Notes: generated by a model from the sequence alone, not told the origin. Shown: positions 24,548-32,713, numbered from the stretch's first letter. The stretch: 64,000 bases of DNA from Nocardioides okcheonensis (GCF_020991065.1 NZ_CP087710.1:2604001-2668000); one strand, 5' to 3'. A program made the numbers and translations.

Positions 24548-26206
24548 ATGGGAGCACCCGCGATCGTGGTCGCGTCGGCGAACCACGGTGAGGTCCTGGC
24601 CGACACCTTCGCCCGCTACGAGCGGGAGTACGACGTCCGGCTGGTCCGCGACGAGGCCAGCGCGAAGCAGACGGCGAAGGACCTCGTGGCCACCGGGCAC
24701 CAGGTGGCGCTGTTCGTGATCGACACCGACCACGACGAGCAGATGCTGTTCGCGCTGTTGGGCGGCACCCGCAAGGCGGTGCCGACCGCGCGCCGGCTGC
24801 TCGTCTCGCACATCAGCCGGTTCCGCGCCGACAACCCGACCTTCCGCCACGCCGTGGCCGCCGGCAAGGTCGACGCGCTGCTGCTGATGCCGCAGGGCCC
24901 GCGCGACGAGGAGTTCCACGGTGCCGTCGGCGAGCTGCTCAACGAGTGGAACGCCACCGTCGCCGCCCCGGTGGTCGAGAACGTCCGGATCATCACCCCC
25001 GAGAAGGACGCCCTCACCCGCGAGCTGCTCGACTACCTCAGCCGGGTCGGGCTCCCCGCCGGGGTGCACCACCCCGACAGCGAGGTCGGGCGCGCGGTGA
25101 TGGCCGACTGCCCCGACGACGAGGGCCGCTGGCCGGTCGTCTCGTCGCTCGCCGGCTGGTGCGGGCACTGTCCCGACGTGCGGTCGCTGGCCAACCAGCT
25201 CTACGGACGTCCCGACGAGATCGACGTCGACGAGGTCGTCGACCTGGTGGTGGTCGGCGCAGGACCCGCCGGGCTGGCGGCGAGCGTGTACGCCTCGAGC
25301 GAGGGCCTGCGCACGATCTGCCTCGAGGCCGAGGCGATCGGCGGCCAGGCCGGCACGAGCTCGATGATCCGCAACTACCTCGGCTTCCCGCGCGGTATCT
25401 CCGGCATGCGGCTGGCCCAGCGGGCCCGCGGTCAGGCACTGCGCTTCGGCACCCGCTTCTTCACCGGCTGGCCGGCCACCGGGATCTCGCCGTGCGAGGA
25501 CGGCGGGCACCACGTCGTGCACACCGACGGCGGCGACGTGCACACGCGCTCGGTCCTGGTCTCGACCGGCGTCGACTACCGCCGGCTCGGGGTCGAGGCG
25601 ATCGAGGAGATGGTCGGGCGGGGTGTCTTCTACGGGGCCGCGATGGCCGCCGCCCGTGAGCTCGCCGGCGACCACGTGGTGATCGTCGGCGGCGGCAACT
25701 CCGCCGGCCAGGCCGCGATCCACGCCGCCCGGTTCGCGAGCCGGGTGACGATCCTGGTCCGCCGCCCCGGCCTGGCGGAGACCATGTCGTCCTACCTCAT
25801 CGACGAGATCGAGTGGAACCCGCGCATCGAGGTGCGCGGCTCGGCCTGCGTCGTCGACGGCGGGCCCGACGACGTGGGCCACCTCGCATGGCTGGAGGTC
25901 GAGGACCAGCTCACCGGGGAGCGCGACCGGGTCGAGGCGCGCGGGCTCTTCCTGCTGCTCGGCGCCGAGCCCGAGTGCAGCTGGCTCCCCGAGGAGGTGC
26001 TGCGCGACGCCCGCGGCTTCGTGCTCACCGGCCGCGACGTGCCGCGCGAGCTGTGGGTCCACGACGTCCCGCCCAGCGACCTCGGCACCACCGTCCCCGG
26101 CGTCTTCGCGGCCGGTGACATCCGCTCGGGCTCGATGAAGCGGGTCGCGTCGGCGACCGGCGAGGGGGCGTCGGTCGTCTCCGCGGTGCACGCCTGGCTG
26201 GCGTGA
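24548..26206 (+). CDS. Receiver-like / WCGHC thioredoxin-like / thioredoxin-reductase-like flavoprotein fusion
   Basis: The 552-residue protein has a degenerate receiver-like domain (1-135), a thioredoxin-like linker domain (about 145-225) and an FAD/NAD(P) domain (230-552) with 'VVVGAGPAGLAASVYASSEG' and 'VVIVGGGNSAGQAAIHAA'. It resembles the 'fused response regulator/thioredoxin-disulfide reductase' family. The CATC dithiol of true thioredoxin reductases is replaced by 'FYGAAM' (361-366). Instead a PDI-like WCGHC sits at 204-208 in the linker domain. NAD(P)H-dependent disulfide chemistry via that motif is plausible but unproven. It follows the ZnF-UBP antiporter gene. Confidence 0.8.
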   Translation: MGAPAIVVASANHGEVLADTFARYEREYDVRLVRDEASAKQTAKDLVATGHQVALFVIDTDHDEQMLFALLGGTRKAVPTARRLLVSHISRFRADNPTFRHAVAAGKVDALLLMPQGPRDEEFHGAVGELLNEWNATVAAPVVENVRIITPEKDALTRELLDYLSRVGLPAGVHHPDSEVGRAVMADCPDDEGRWPVVSSLAGWCGHCPDVRSLANQLYGRPDEIDVDEVVDLVVVGAGPAGLAASVYASSEGLRTICLEAEAIGGQAGTSSMIRNYLGFPRGISGMRLAQRARGQALRFGTRFFTGWPATGISPCEDGGHHVVHTDGGDVHTRSVLVSTGVDYRRLGVEAIEEMVGRGVFYGAAMAAARELAGDHVVIVGGGNSAGQAAIHAARFASRVTILVRRPGLAETMSSYLIDEIEWNPRIEVRGSACVVDGGPDDVGHLAWLEVEDQLTGERDRVEARGLFLLLGAEPECSWLPEEVLRDARGFVLTGRDVPRELWVHDVPPSDLGTTVPGVFAAGDIRSGSMKRVASATGEGASVVSAVHAWLA

Positions 26207-26215
26207 GGCCCGCCG

Positions 26216-26593
26216 TCAGAGCTGCAGCAGCACGAACAGCACGGCGAGGGCCGGCAGCGTCCCCTGCGTGACCGCGGCCCGGGCCATCGACCGGTCGTGG
26301 GTGACCAGCACGAGCGCGGCCGCGAGCATCGACCCGGTCCCGGCGAGGATGAGCGTGGCTCCGACGGTGGTGTCGGCTCCCCCCGCCAGGATGCCGACGA
26401 TCACCATGACCGCCAGGAAGAGGTTGTAGAAGCCCTGGTTGTAGGCCAGCGGCTTCGTGATCTCGGCGTCCGACTCGGACGTCCCGAAGGTCCTGCGGGT
26501 CGCGGGCTCGGTCCAGCGGAACGACTCGAGCACCCAGATGTAGACGTGGAGAAACGCGGCGCCGGCCGCGAGCACCTCGGCGAGGATCGTCAT
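26216..26593 (-). CDS. DUF1304 membrane protein
   Basis: The 125-residue protein has four hydrophobic segments and the DUF1304 pattern 'HVYIWVLESFRWTEPATRRTFG' near the N-terminus and 'NQGFYNLFLA' in the middle. Function unknown. It runs convergently into the flavoprotein gene with a 9-base gap. Confidence 0.85.
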   Translation of the reverse strand: MTILAEVLAAGAAFLHVYIWVLESFRWTEPATRRTFGTSESDAEITKPLAYNQGFYNLFLAVMVIVGILAGGADTTVGATLILAGTGSMLAAALVLVTHDRSMARAAVTQGTLPALAVLFVLLQL

Positions 26594-26700
26594 GGACGCA
26601 CCCTAGGGCGCCCTACCCCTCCGTGGGTGGCACGACGGCGGCCGTGGGCGGAGAGTGAGGCGCACGGCGATCCCCGCCGTGAGGATCGAGGAGGTCCAGC

Positions 26701-26910
26701 GTGGGACGACTGATCGGCATCCTGCTCGTCGTGTGGCTCGTGATCGGAGCGTTCGCGGCCTACCAGCGCGGCTACTTCGACGACGCCGACACCAACTGCT
26801 CGGAGACCAGCGACATCGTGCTCAACATCGTCGCCGGCCCGCTCAACTACACCGGGATCAACCCCAAGACCGACTGCCCGGACGTCGAGGTCCCCGAGCC
26901 GTCGCAGTAG
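26701..26910 (+). CDS. Small conserved membrane-anchored protein
   Basis: The 69-residue protein starts at GTG 26701 behind GAGGAGG (26688-26694). One N-terminal hydrophobic helix (about 3-21) is followed by 'AAYQRGYF' and an exported tail with two cysteines (C33 and C59) that could form a disulfide. The pattern is widespread in actinomycetes with no known function. Confidence 0.65.
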   Translation: MGRLIGILLVVWLVIGAFAAYQRGYFDDADTNCSETSDIVLNIVAGPLNYTGINPKTDCPDVEVPEPSQ

Positions 26911-26914
26911 GGCC

Positions 26915-27514
26915 TCACCGCCAGGGCAGCACCCAGTCCGCCGGCGGGTCCTCGCCGACGCGACCGTCGACGGCCTCGCGGAGCAGGTCGGCGTGGCCGG
27001 TGTGGCGGGCGTACTCCTCGAGCAGGTCGCACAGCAGGCGCCGCAGCCGCGGGTGGTTGCCGTTGCCGTCGTCGACGTGGGCGACGAGGTCGAGCCCGCC
27101 CTCGGCGAGAGCCTCGTCGATCCGGCGGTTGTTGCGACCGACCGCCTCGTCGAAGACCGCGTACGTCTCCGCGGCGGTGAGGGCCTCGACGCCGGCCTCG
27201 AACTCCCACTCGTCGGTGCCGTCGTGGCCCAGCGACCGCCAGGGCTCGACGAGCTCCTCGCCGCGCAGCTTCGTCGTCAGGTAGTAGTCCTCGGCGAGCG
27301 CGAGGTGGAGCAGCAGCCCGCCCAGCGACAGCGCCGACGAGGGGATGCGGTGGCGCAGGCCGGCCTCGTCGAGGCCGTCGGCCTTCCACCGCAGCGTGGC
27401 GCGCATCCGGCCCAGCGCGCCGGTGAGGTGCTCGGCCTCGGTGCCGTCGATCGGGGGCTCCCACGGGGGCGGCACCCAGGCGTCCGGGGCGTGGTCGGTG
27501 TCGGTCTCGCTCAT
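26915..27514 (-). CDS. DinB-superfamily (DUF664) protein
   Basis: The 199-residue helical-bundle protein has the DUF664 features 'LTGALGRMRATLRWKADGLDE', a His in 'LGGLLLHLALAEDYYL' and 'LLEEYARHTGHADLLREAVDG', supplying the three-His metal site of DinB/YfiT-like proteins. Such enzymes are often thiol-dependent S-transferases (mycothiol in actinomycetes), but no substrate is evident. The CCGGTTCCGGAC element upstream suggests it belongs to the WYL regulator's regulon. Confidence 0.85.
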   Translation of the reverse strand: MSETDTDHAPDAWVPPPWEPPIDGTEAEHLTGALGRMRATLRWKADGLDEAGLRHRIPSSALSLGGLLLHLALAEDYYLTTKLRGEELVEPWRSLGHDGTDEWEFEAGVEALTAAETYAVFDEAVGRNNRRIDEALAEGGLDLVAHVDDGNGNHPRLRRLLCDLLEEYARHTGHADLLREAVDGRVGEDPPADWVLPWR

Positions 27515-27529
27515 GGGCCCATCGTGCAC

Positions 27530-27541
27530 CCGGTTCCGGAC
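27530..27541. promoter_or_regulatory. Half-site shared with the WYL operator
   Basis: CCGGTTCCGGAC occurs here and at 20168-20179. In both places it lies 16 bases upstream of a minus-strand ATG (27514; 20152) in a similar context (CATGG..CCATCGT). Only one arm is present here. Confidence 0.45.
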
Positions 27542-27598
27542 GATCGGCTTCCGCTGGCACCTCTGGACAACCGCACCGCGGCCCAGCAGGCTGGCCGG

Positions 27599-28717
27599 AT
27601 GCGACGACTCGGACCCCTCCGCACCCCCGCCCTCCTCCTCTCCGCCCTCCTCCCGGCCCTCGCCCTCGCGGTGCCCGCGACCGCCGGCCCCGGCAACGGG
27701 CACGGCAACGGCAACGGCCACGGGCCGAAGACCTCTGACCCGTTCCGGCACGGCTGGGAGGAGAAGGTGCTCGACGCCGACCAGAACTTCCGCGGCCTCG
27801 ACGCGGTCTCGCGGAAGGAGGCGTGGGTGACCGGCGAGAGCCTCACCGACGGTGCGGCCGCGAAGGTCTTCCGCACGACCGACCGCGGGACGACCTGGGT
27901 CGACGTCACCCCCGCCGACACCGAGGGCCTGTCGTTCCGCGACGTCGAGGTGGACGGGAAGGTCGCCCACGTGCTCGCGATCGGACCCGGCGAGGCGTCG
28001 CGGATCTACCGCTCCACCGACGGCGGCCGGAGCTGGACCGAGGCCTTCCGCAACGACGACGAGAACGCGTTCTACGACTGCATGGCGTTCTACCCCGGCG
28101 GCCGCAGGGGCCTCGCGGTCAGCGACCCGGTCGACGGCAAGCTGCGCATCCTCTCCACCCGTGACCGCGGCCGCAGCTGGAAGGTGCTGCCGTCGGCGGG
28201 CATGCCCGACAGCGCCGACGAGTTCGGCTTCGCGGCCAGCGGCGACTGCCTGGTCACCGCCGGCAAGGCGGCGTTCATCGTCACCGGCGGCGCCCAGAGC
28301 CGCGTCCTGCGCAGCGACGACCGCGGCCTCACCTGGACGGCCGTCGAGTCCGGGATCCCGGCGGGTGAGTCCGCCGGCGGCTTCGCCGGTGCCTTCGCCT
28401 CGCCCCGCCGCGGCATCGTCGTCGGCGGCGACTTCGCCGACGCGTCGGACACCGCCGACACCACGGCGTATACCCGCGACGGCCGCTCCTGGACCCTCGG
28501 CGCCGACCTGACGCACGTCGGCGAGGACGTCACGTTCGTCCGCGGCTGGAAGGTCGCACTCGCCACCGGCGACTACGACGGCTCGGTCGGCTCCAGCCTC
28601 ACCACCGACGGCGGGCGCACCTGGAAGCGGGTCAGCGACCTCGGCTACCACGTCGTCGACTGCGTGGCCAAGGTCTGCTGGGCAGCCGGCAGCGTGGGCC
28701 GGGTCGGGCGCGGCTGA
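27599..28717 (+). CDS. Secreted beta-propeller (BNR/Ycf48-like) protein
   Basis: The 372-residue protein has a classical signal peptide (1-29, 'LLLSALLPALALAVPATAGP') and a Gly/Asn/His-rich spacer. At least five repeats of the sialidase/BNR type follow: 'RTTDRGTTW', 'RSTDGGRSW', 'STRDRGRSW', 'RSDDRGLTW', 'TTDGGRTW'. These form a seven-bladed-like propeller resembling Ycf48/WD40 proteins. Sialidase active-site arginines cannot be confirmed, so it is more likely a binding or scaffold protein than an enzyme. Confidence 0.75.
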   Translation: MRRLGPLRTPALLLSALLPALALAVPATAGPGNGHGNGNGHGPKTSDPFRHGWEEKVLDADQNFRGLDAVSRKEAWVTGESLTDGAAAKVFRTTDRGTTWVDVTPADTEGLSFRDVEVDGKVAHVLAIGPGEASRIYRSTDGGRSWTEAFRNDDENAFYDCMAFYPGGRRGLAVSDPVDGKLRILSTRDRGRSWKVLPSAGMPDSADEFGFAASGDCLVTAGKAAFIVTGGAQSRVLRSDDRGLTWTAVESGIPAGESAGGFAGAFASPRRGIVVGGDFADASDTADTTAYTRDGRSWTLGADLTHVGEDVTFVRGWKVALATGDYDGSVGSSLTTDGGRTWKRVSDLGYHVVDCVAKVCWAAGSVGRVGRG

Positions 28718-28752
28718 CCCATCCGGTCCCCCGCGGGCCTCGAACCACCCGC

Positions 28753-28980
28753 GTGACCGACACCTTCTTCGCCAGCCGGAGCGTCCCGCGGCACCTCGTC
28801 CGCGGGGCGCTCGGGCTGCCGCTGATGGTGGCCGCGTTCGTGCTGGTGCCGTGGTGGGGCCCGCTGGCGCTGCTGCTCGCGGTGCCGGCTGCGGTGCTGC
28901 TGCGGGGCTGCCCGACCTGCTGGGCGCTCGGCCTCGCGCAGACCTGCGCGGTGCGTGACGCCGCGCGGGTCCCGGACTGA
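28753..28980 (+). CDS. Small membrane protein with CPTCW motif
   Basis: The 75-residue protein from GTG 28753 has a basic N-terminus 'SRSVPRHLVRG', two hydrophobic segments and a C-terminal 'RGCPTCWALGLAQTC'. The pattern recurs in actinomycetes without known function; the CxxC could bind metal or form a disulfide. Confidence 0.6.
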   Translation: MTDTFFASRSVPRHLVRGALGLPLMVAAFVLVPWWGPLALLLAVPAAVLLRGCPTCWALGLAQTCAVRDAARVPD

Positions 28981-28981
28981 C

Positions 28982-29275
28982 CTACTCGACCGGGCGCAGC
29001 GGGTGGATGGCCACCTCGCCGTCGAGCGCGCCGCCAGCCGCCGCGAACGCGGCCGCCACGTGCGGCGTCGCCATGTGCGCGTCGAGCGCCGCCTGGTCGG
29101 TCCACCGCTCGACGGTCACGAACGTGCCGGGCGCGGCCGCCGACTCGAACAGGTCGTAGGCCAGGCAGCCCTCCTCGCCGCGGGTCGCGGCGACCAGCTC
29201 GGTGAGCGCCGGCCGGACCTGGTCGACGGCCTCGGGCTTGACGGGGATGGTGGCAACGACGTGGAGCTCGCTCAT
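28982..29275 (-). CDS. Putative quinol monooxygenase (ABM/YgiN-like)
   Basis: The 97-residue protein is a dimeric alpha/beta-barrel ABM-fold protein: 'VVATIPVKPEAVDQVRPALTEL', 'GEEGCLAYDLFES', 'ERWTDQAALDAHMATPHV'. Family members oxidise quinols or degrade heme without cofactors; the substrate here is open. GAGAGGGAA precedes the ATG. Confidence 0.85.
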   Translation of the reverse strand: MSELHVVATIPVKPEAVDQVRPALTELVAATRGEEGCLAYDLFESAAAPGTFVTVERWTDQAALDAHMATPHVAAAFAAAGGALDGEVAIHPLRPVE

Positions 29276-29355
29276 GGGTTCCCTCTCGCAGGCGGACCGC
29301 CAGTCTGCCCGCCGCGGCCGCCCGGGGCCATCCCCCGGCTGGCTAGGCTCGGACC

Positions 29356-29667
29356 GTGCCCGACCTCTCCCGTCTCCCCACCGCCCCCCTGCTCGCCGCC
29401 GGCCTGGTGGGCGGCTTCACCCTCGCCCAGCGCACCGGCGTCCGCCCCCTCGGCGGCGCCGCGATGCTCGGCGCGAACGCCCTCGCCGCGCGGCAGTGGT
29501 ACGCCGTCGGCGGTGCGCCGCTGACCGCCGGCCTCAGCGCGGCCTACTGGGCCGCGATGGGCGTCTCGCACCCGCTGGCCCGGAAGATCGGCACCTGGCC
29601 GTCGGTGCTCGGCGTCACCGCCGCGGCCGCCGGCGCGGCGTACGCGCTCGCCGACCGCCGGGCCTGA
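29356..29667 (+). CDS. Small Ala/Gly-rich membrane protein
   Basis: The 103-residue protein from GTG 29356 has four hydrophobic Gly/Ala-rich stretches and ends in 'ALADRRA'. Not recognised. The reading frame has normal codon bias and a plausible start, so it is probably real. Confidence 0.55.
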   Translation: MPDLSRLPTAPLLAAGLVGGFTLAQRTGVRPLGGAAMLGANALAARQWYAVGGAPLTAGLSAAYWAAMGVSHPLARKIGTWPSVLGVTAAAAGAAYALADRRA

Positions 29668-29685
29668 GCCCCGGGCCCGTCCGGT

Positions 29686-29922
29686 TCAGTCGTCGGGGAG
29701 GGCGGCGAAGGCCGCCTTCATGTCGCGGTACCACCCGAGCGACTTCCGGGGGTGGCGCCAGCGAGCCTTCATCTCGTCACGGGCGGGCTGGTGGGCGGCG
29801 TCGCCGTCCTTCTCGGCCTGCTTGAGGTGCTGGTCCTGCGCGTTGATCACGTCGTCGTGGGTCTCGCCGCGGTGGGCGAGGTCGCACGGGCCGCCGAGCT
29901 GGCGGCAGGTCATCGTCTTCAT
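29686..29922 (-). CDS. DUF1059-like small protein
   Basis: The 78-residue protein begins 'MKTMTCRQLGGPCDLAHRGE', the Cys/His pattern of DUF1059 (predicted small metal-binding) proteins, then continues with a charged tail 'RHPRKSLGWYRDMKAAFAALP' beyond the usual domain. AAGGAGA is positioned correctly for ATG 29922. It is convergent with the preceding small gene. Confidence 0.65.
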   Translation of the reverse strand: MKTMTCRQLGGPCDLAHRGETHDDVINAQDQHLKQAEKDGDAAHQPARDEMKARWRHPRKSLGWYRDMKAAFAALPDD

Positions 29923-30070
29923 CGTGTCTCCTTCTGTGGTGAAACCTGGTGGTGTCACACCCCGAGCCATCTCCCAGGGCGGCGCGGGGCCTGGTGCGTC
30001 ACGGGCCGTGTCGCCACGAGGCGGTGGGTGTCCCCGGACGTGACCCACCCCGGGGGCAGGACGCGGGCCC

Positions 30071-30955
30071 TCACCGCCGGTCCGGACCGTCGCGGCGCAC
30101 GACGCGGGCCAGCAGGTCGGGCGCTGCGCGGAACGTGATCGCGCGGACCCGGCCGCCGGCGACCTCGAAGTCGAAGACCACCCTGGCCTCGCCGCGCAGG
30201 AACCACGCGGACGCGGGCCGCTCGTCGACCAGGACCGGCAACGCGGACTGCGCGCTGCCGCTGAAGAAGGCCGCGACCTCGTCGCGACCCTCGATGCGCG
30301 CCGGGGTGCCGGCCAGGACCGCGGCCTCGTCGGCGCCGACGACCGCGTCGGGGGCGAGCAGCTGCAGCAGCCGGGGCAGGTCGCCGCCGCGCGCCGCGGC
30401 CATGAAGGCGTCGACGACCTCCCAGTCGGCGAGCGCGTCGGCGGAGGCAGGCTGGGCGACCTTGGCCCGGGCCCGCGAGGCGAGCTTGCGGGCGGCGGCC
30501 GGGGTGGTGTCGAGGAGGGCGGCGATCGTGGGGAACTCGAAGCCGAAGCTGTCGTGCAGCACGAACGCGACCCGCTCGCGCGGGGTGAGCCGGTCGATCA
30601 CCGCCTGCAGCGCGATCCCGACCGTGTCGGCGAGGGCGACGTCGTCGGCGGGGTCCACCGACGACGACACCGCTGCGGCGTCGGCCAGCGCGTCGTCGTC
30701 CACCGGCACCGGCGTCCTCGAGCGCAGCCGGTCCAGGCACAGGCGGGTGGTCACGGTGGTCAGCCAGGCTGGGAGGCTCTCGATCGCGTCCGCGTCGCTC
30801 CGGCGCGCGCGGTCCAGCCGGAGCCAGGCCTGCTGCACGACGTCCTCGGCCTCGGCGTGGTCGCCGAGCACCCGCGTGGCGAGGCCCACCAACCGCGGTC
30901 GCTCGGACTCGAAGTCCTCCGCGACGCGCGCCGCCCGGTCGTCCGTGTGCTCCAT
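30071..30955 (-). CDS. ECF sigma factor with C-terminal SnoaL-like domain (SigJ/ECF41-like)
   Basis: The 294-residue protein has sigma region 2 ('RLVGLATRVLGDHAEAEDVVQQAWLRL', 21-47), region 4 ('LTPRERVAFVLHDSFGFEF', 'LLDTTPAAARKLASRARAKV') and a SnoaL-like domain (about 175-290) as in SigJ and ECF41 factors, where it modulates activity in place of an anti-sigma factor. The 'DGGGK' motif typical of ECF41 is not visible. A GTCACA-N16-CGTC promoter lies 36 bases upstream, suggesting autoregulation. The usual carboxymuconolactone-decarboxylase-type target gene is not adjacent. Confidence 0.88.
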   Translation of the reverse strand: MEHTDDRAARVAEDFESERPRLVGLATRVLGDHAEAEDVVQQAWLRLDRARRSDADAIESLPAWLTTVTTRLCLDRLRSRTPVPVDDDALADAAAVSSSVDPADDVALADTVGIALQAVIDRLTPRERVAFVLHDSFGFEFPTIAALLDTTPAAARKLASRARAKVAQPASADALADWEVVDAFMAAARGGDLPRLLQLLAPDAVVGADEAAVLAGTPARIEGRDEVAAFFSGSAQSALPVLVDERPASAWFLRGEARVVFDFEVAGGRVRAITFRAAPDLLARVVRRDGPDRR

Positions 30956-30990
30956 GTCCCCCGCCTCTCGTCCGGCATCCTCACCCCTGT

Positions 30991-31016
30991 GACGTACGGG
31001 CGCGACCCGGTGTGAC
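30991..31016 (-). promoter_or_regulatory. Candidate ECF41-type autoregulated promoter
   Basis: On the minus strand GTCACA is followed by exactly 16 bases and CGTC. The published ECF41 target pattern is TGTCACA-N16-CGTC; only the first T differs (G here). It points to the sigma gene at 30955. Confidence 0.6.
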
Positions 31017-31062
31017 CGGATGCCGCGACCCATTTCTGGGAATCGTCGCGCACACTGGAGCG

Positions 31063-32202
31063 ATGACGACGCTGCGCGCGAGGGACGCGGGCCGGCTCGC
31101 CTCGGCGGCGACGGCCCTGGTCCTGCTCGTGGGCTGCTCCTCGACCCCGGACGACGACCCGGCGACGAGCGGACCCGCACCGTCCTCGTCCCCGTCCGAC
31201 CCGGCGCCGTCGGAGGAGCCCGCCGAGCCGGACCCGAGCGAGGAGTCGACCGAGGAGCCGACCGAGGAGCCGACCGAGGAGGCGACCGAGGAGGCGACCG
31301 AGCAGCCGCGCCCGATCTCGCTGGCCGCGCTCGCCCAGGCCGACCTCACCGGTGGCGGGCTGCGCCTGGGCGCGGTCCGCGAGCGCACCGCGACCTACAC
31401 CTCGTACGACGTGACGTTCCGCTCGACGACGGCCGGGGCCGGCACCGCCCCGCTGCGGATCAGCGGGGTGCTCAACGTCCCGTCCGGGCGCGGTCCCTTC
31501 CCCGCCGTCGTGCTCGCGCACGGCTACATCGACCCCGCCTACTACGTCCGCGGCCAGGGGATGACCCGCGAGCGCGGCTTCCTCGCCGAGCGCGGCTTCG
31601 TGGCCCTGCACGTCGACTACCGCAACCACGCCGAGTCGACCGACGACCCGCGCATCGAGACCGCTGTCCGGCTCGGCTACGCCGCCGACGTGGCCGCCGC
31701 GGCCCGCGCCCTCGCCGCGTCCCGCGAGGTCCGGGTCGACCCCGACCGGATCGCGCTCTTCGGTCGGTCGATGGGCGGCGGGGTGATGCTCAAGGCGCTG
31801 GCGGCCGATCCCGGCCTGTTCGCCGCCGGTGTCGGCTGGGCCTCGGTCTCGAGCCTGGAGGGGCAGAACTTCGACCACTTCCAGCGCCCGGACGCACCGG
31901 TCGACGCCCTGCGCGCCGGGTTCCGCGGCCGGCACGGCCTGCCCGACGAGGACCCCGCCTTCTGGCGCGGCGTCTCGCCGCGGCCGGTCTTCGGCGACAT
32001 CACCGAGCCCGTGCTGATGGTGCACGGGCGCTTCGACGACACCTGCCCGCCGCCGTGGGCCCGCGCCACCCAGCGCGCGCTGACCGCGGCCGGGGTCGAC
32101 AGCACGCTGGAGTGGTACGACGACGGGCACGCGTTCGGGCCGGCGTTCGTCGCCGCGATGGACCGCACGGTCCGCTTCCTCCGCGCGCGCATGCCCGCCT
32201 GA
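31063..32202 (+). CDS. Alpha/beta hydrolase lipoprotein
   Basis: The 379-residue protein has a lipobox 'LLVGC' (Cys25), then a low-complexity Pro/Ser/Glu linker with 12-bp repeats encoding TEEP/TEEA, and a prolyl-oligopeptidase/dienelactone-hydrolase-type domain (about 85-379). The nucleophile elbow is 'FGRSMGGG', a catalytic Asp is likely in 'HGRFDDTCPP' and the His is in 'DDGHAFG'. It is anchored outside the membrane; esterase or peptidase activity is likely, substrate unknown. ATG 31063 starts the signal peptide. Confidence 0.85.
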   Translation: MTTLRARDAGRLASAATALVLLVGCSSTPDDDPATSGPAPSSSPSDPAPSEEPAEPDPSEESTEEPTEEPTEEATEEATEQPRPISLAALAQADLTGGGLRLGAVRERTATYTSYDVTFRSTTAGAGTAPLRISGVLNVPSGRGPFPAVVLAHGYIDPAYYVRGQGMTRERGFLAERGFVALHVDYRNHAESTDDPRIETAVRLGYAADVAAAARALAASREVRVDPDRIALFGRSMGGGVMLKALAADPGLFAAGVGWASVSSLEGQNFDHFQRPDAPVDALRAGFRGRHGLPDEDPAFWRGVSPRPVFGDITEPVLMVHGRFDDTCPPPWARATQRALTAAGVDSTLEWYDDGHAFGPAFVAAMDRTVRFLRARMPA

Positions 32203-32237
32203 AGGAGCCGACCGGCGCCACCGGACGTCCCATCCCC

Positions 32238-32663
32238 GTGCGCCACCTCCTCGGGACCGTCCTCGCCTGCTCCGTCCTCGCCTGCGCGACCGGCTGCGGG
32301 GACGACCCGCGTGACGTCGTCCTGCAGCCGGACGGGCCCCCGCCGTCGGCGACGACCGGCGCCAGCAGCCCGACCAACAGCCCGACCAACAGCCCGACCA
32401 ACAGCCCGACCGACAGCCCGACCAAGCCGCCGACCGAGGGCCTGGAGAAGCTGCGCGTCGTCGGGCAGGTCGTCGAGGTCGGTGACTGCGTGGTCGTGCG
32501 CGACGACAACGGGACGGCCTGGACGATGACCGGCGACCTCGCACGCGAGCTGGTCCTCGACGACCAGGTCCAGGTCACGGGCACTCCGCTGCTCGCGGCC
32601 ACCGGGTGCGGTGGGCCGCCCGTCGAGGTCGCGCGCGTCACGGTCCTGCCCCTCCCGGAGTAG
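32238..32663 (+). CDS. Small lipoprotein with NSPT repeats
   Basis: The 141-residue protein from GTG 32238 has a signal peptide with two possible lipobox cysteines (Cys20 in 'CATGC' preferred). A 12-bp tandem repeat (about 32364-32423) encodes 'SPTNSPTNSPTNSPTD', followed by a small beta-rich domain ('VVGQVVEVGDCVVVRDDNG', 'VQVTGTPLLAATGCGG') with two cysteines, resembling an OB-like fold. It lies 35 bases behind the hydrolase lipoprotein and is probably co-transcribed. Function unknown. Confidence 0.65.
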   Translation: MRHLLGTVLACSVLACATGCGDDPRDVVLQPDGPPPSATTGASSPTNSPTNSPTNSPTDSPTKPPTEGLEKLRVVGQVVEVGDCVVVRDDNGTAWTMTGDLARELVLDDQVQVTGTPLLAATGCGGPPVEVARVTVLPLPE

Positions 32664-32676
32664 GTCGCGGACACGA

Positions 32677-32713
32677 CGGAGGGGCCGGGAGCCCACGGCT
32701 CCCGACCCCTCCG
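32677..32713. terminator. Bidirectional terminator hairpin
   Basis: A 17-bp stem (32677-32693 with 32697-32713, one mismatch) closes a 3-base loop. It lies between the convergent lipoprotein and M6 protease genes, 14 and 25 bases from their stops. Confidence 0.8.
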
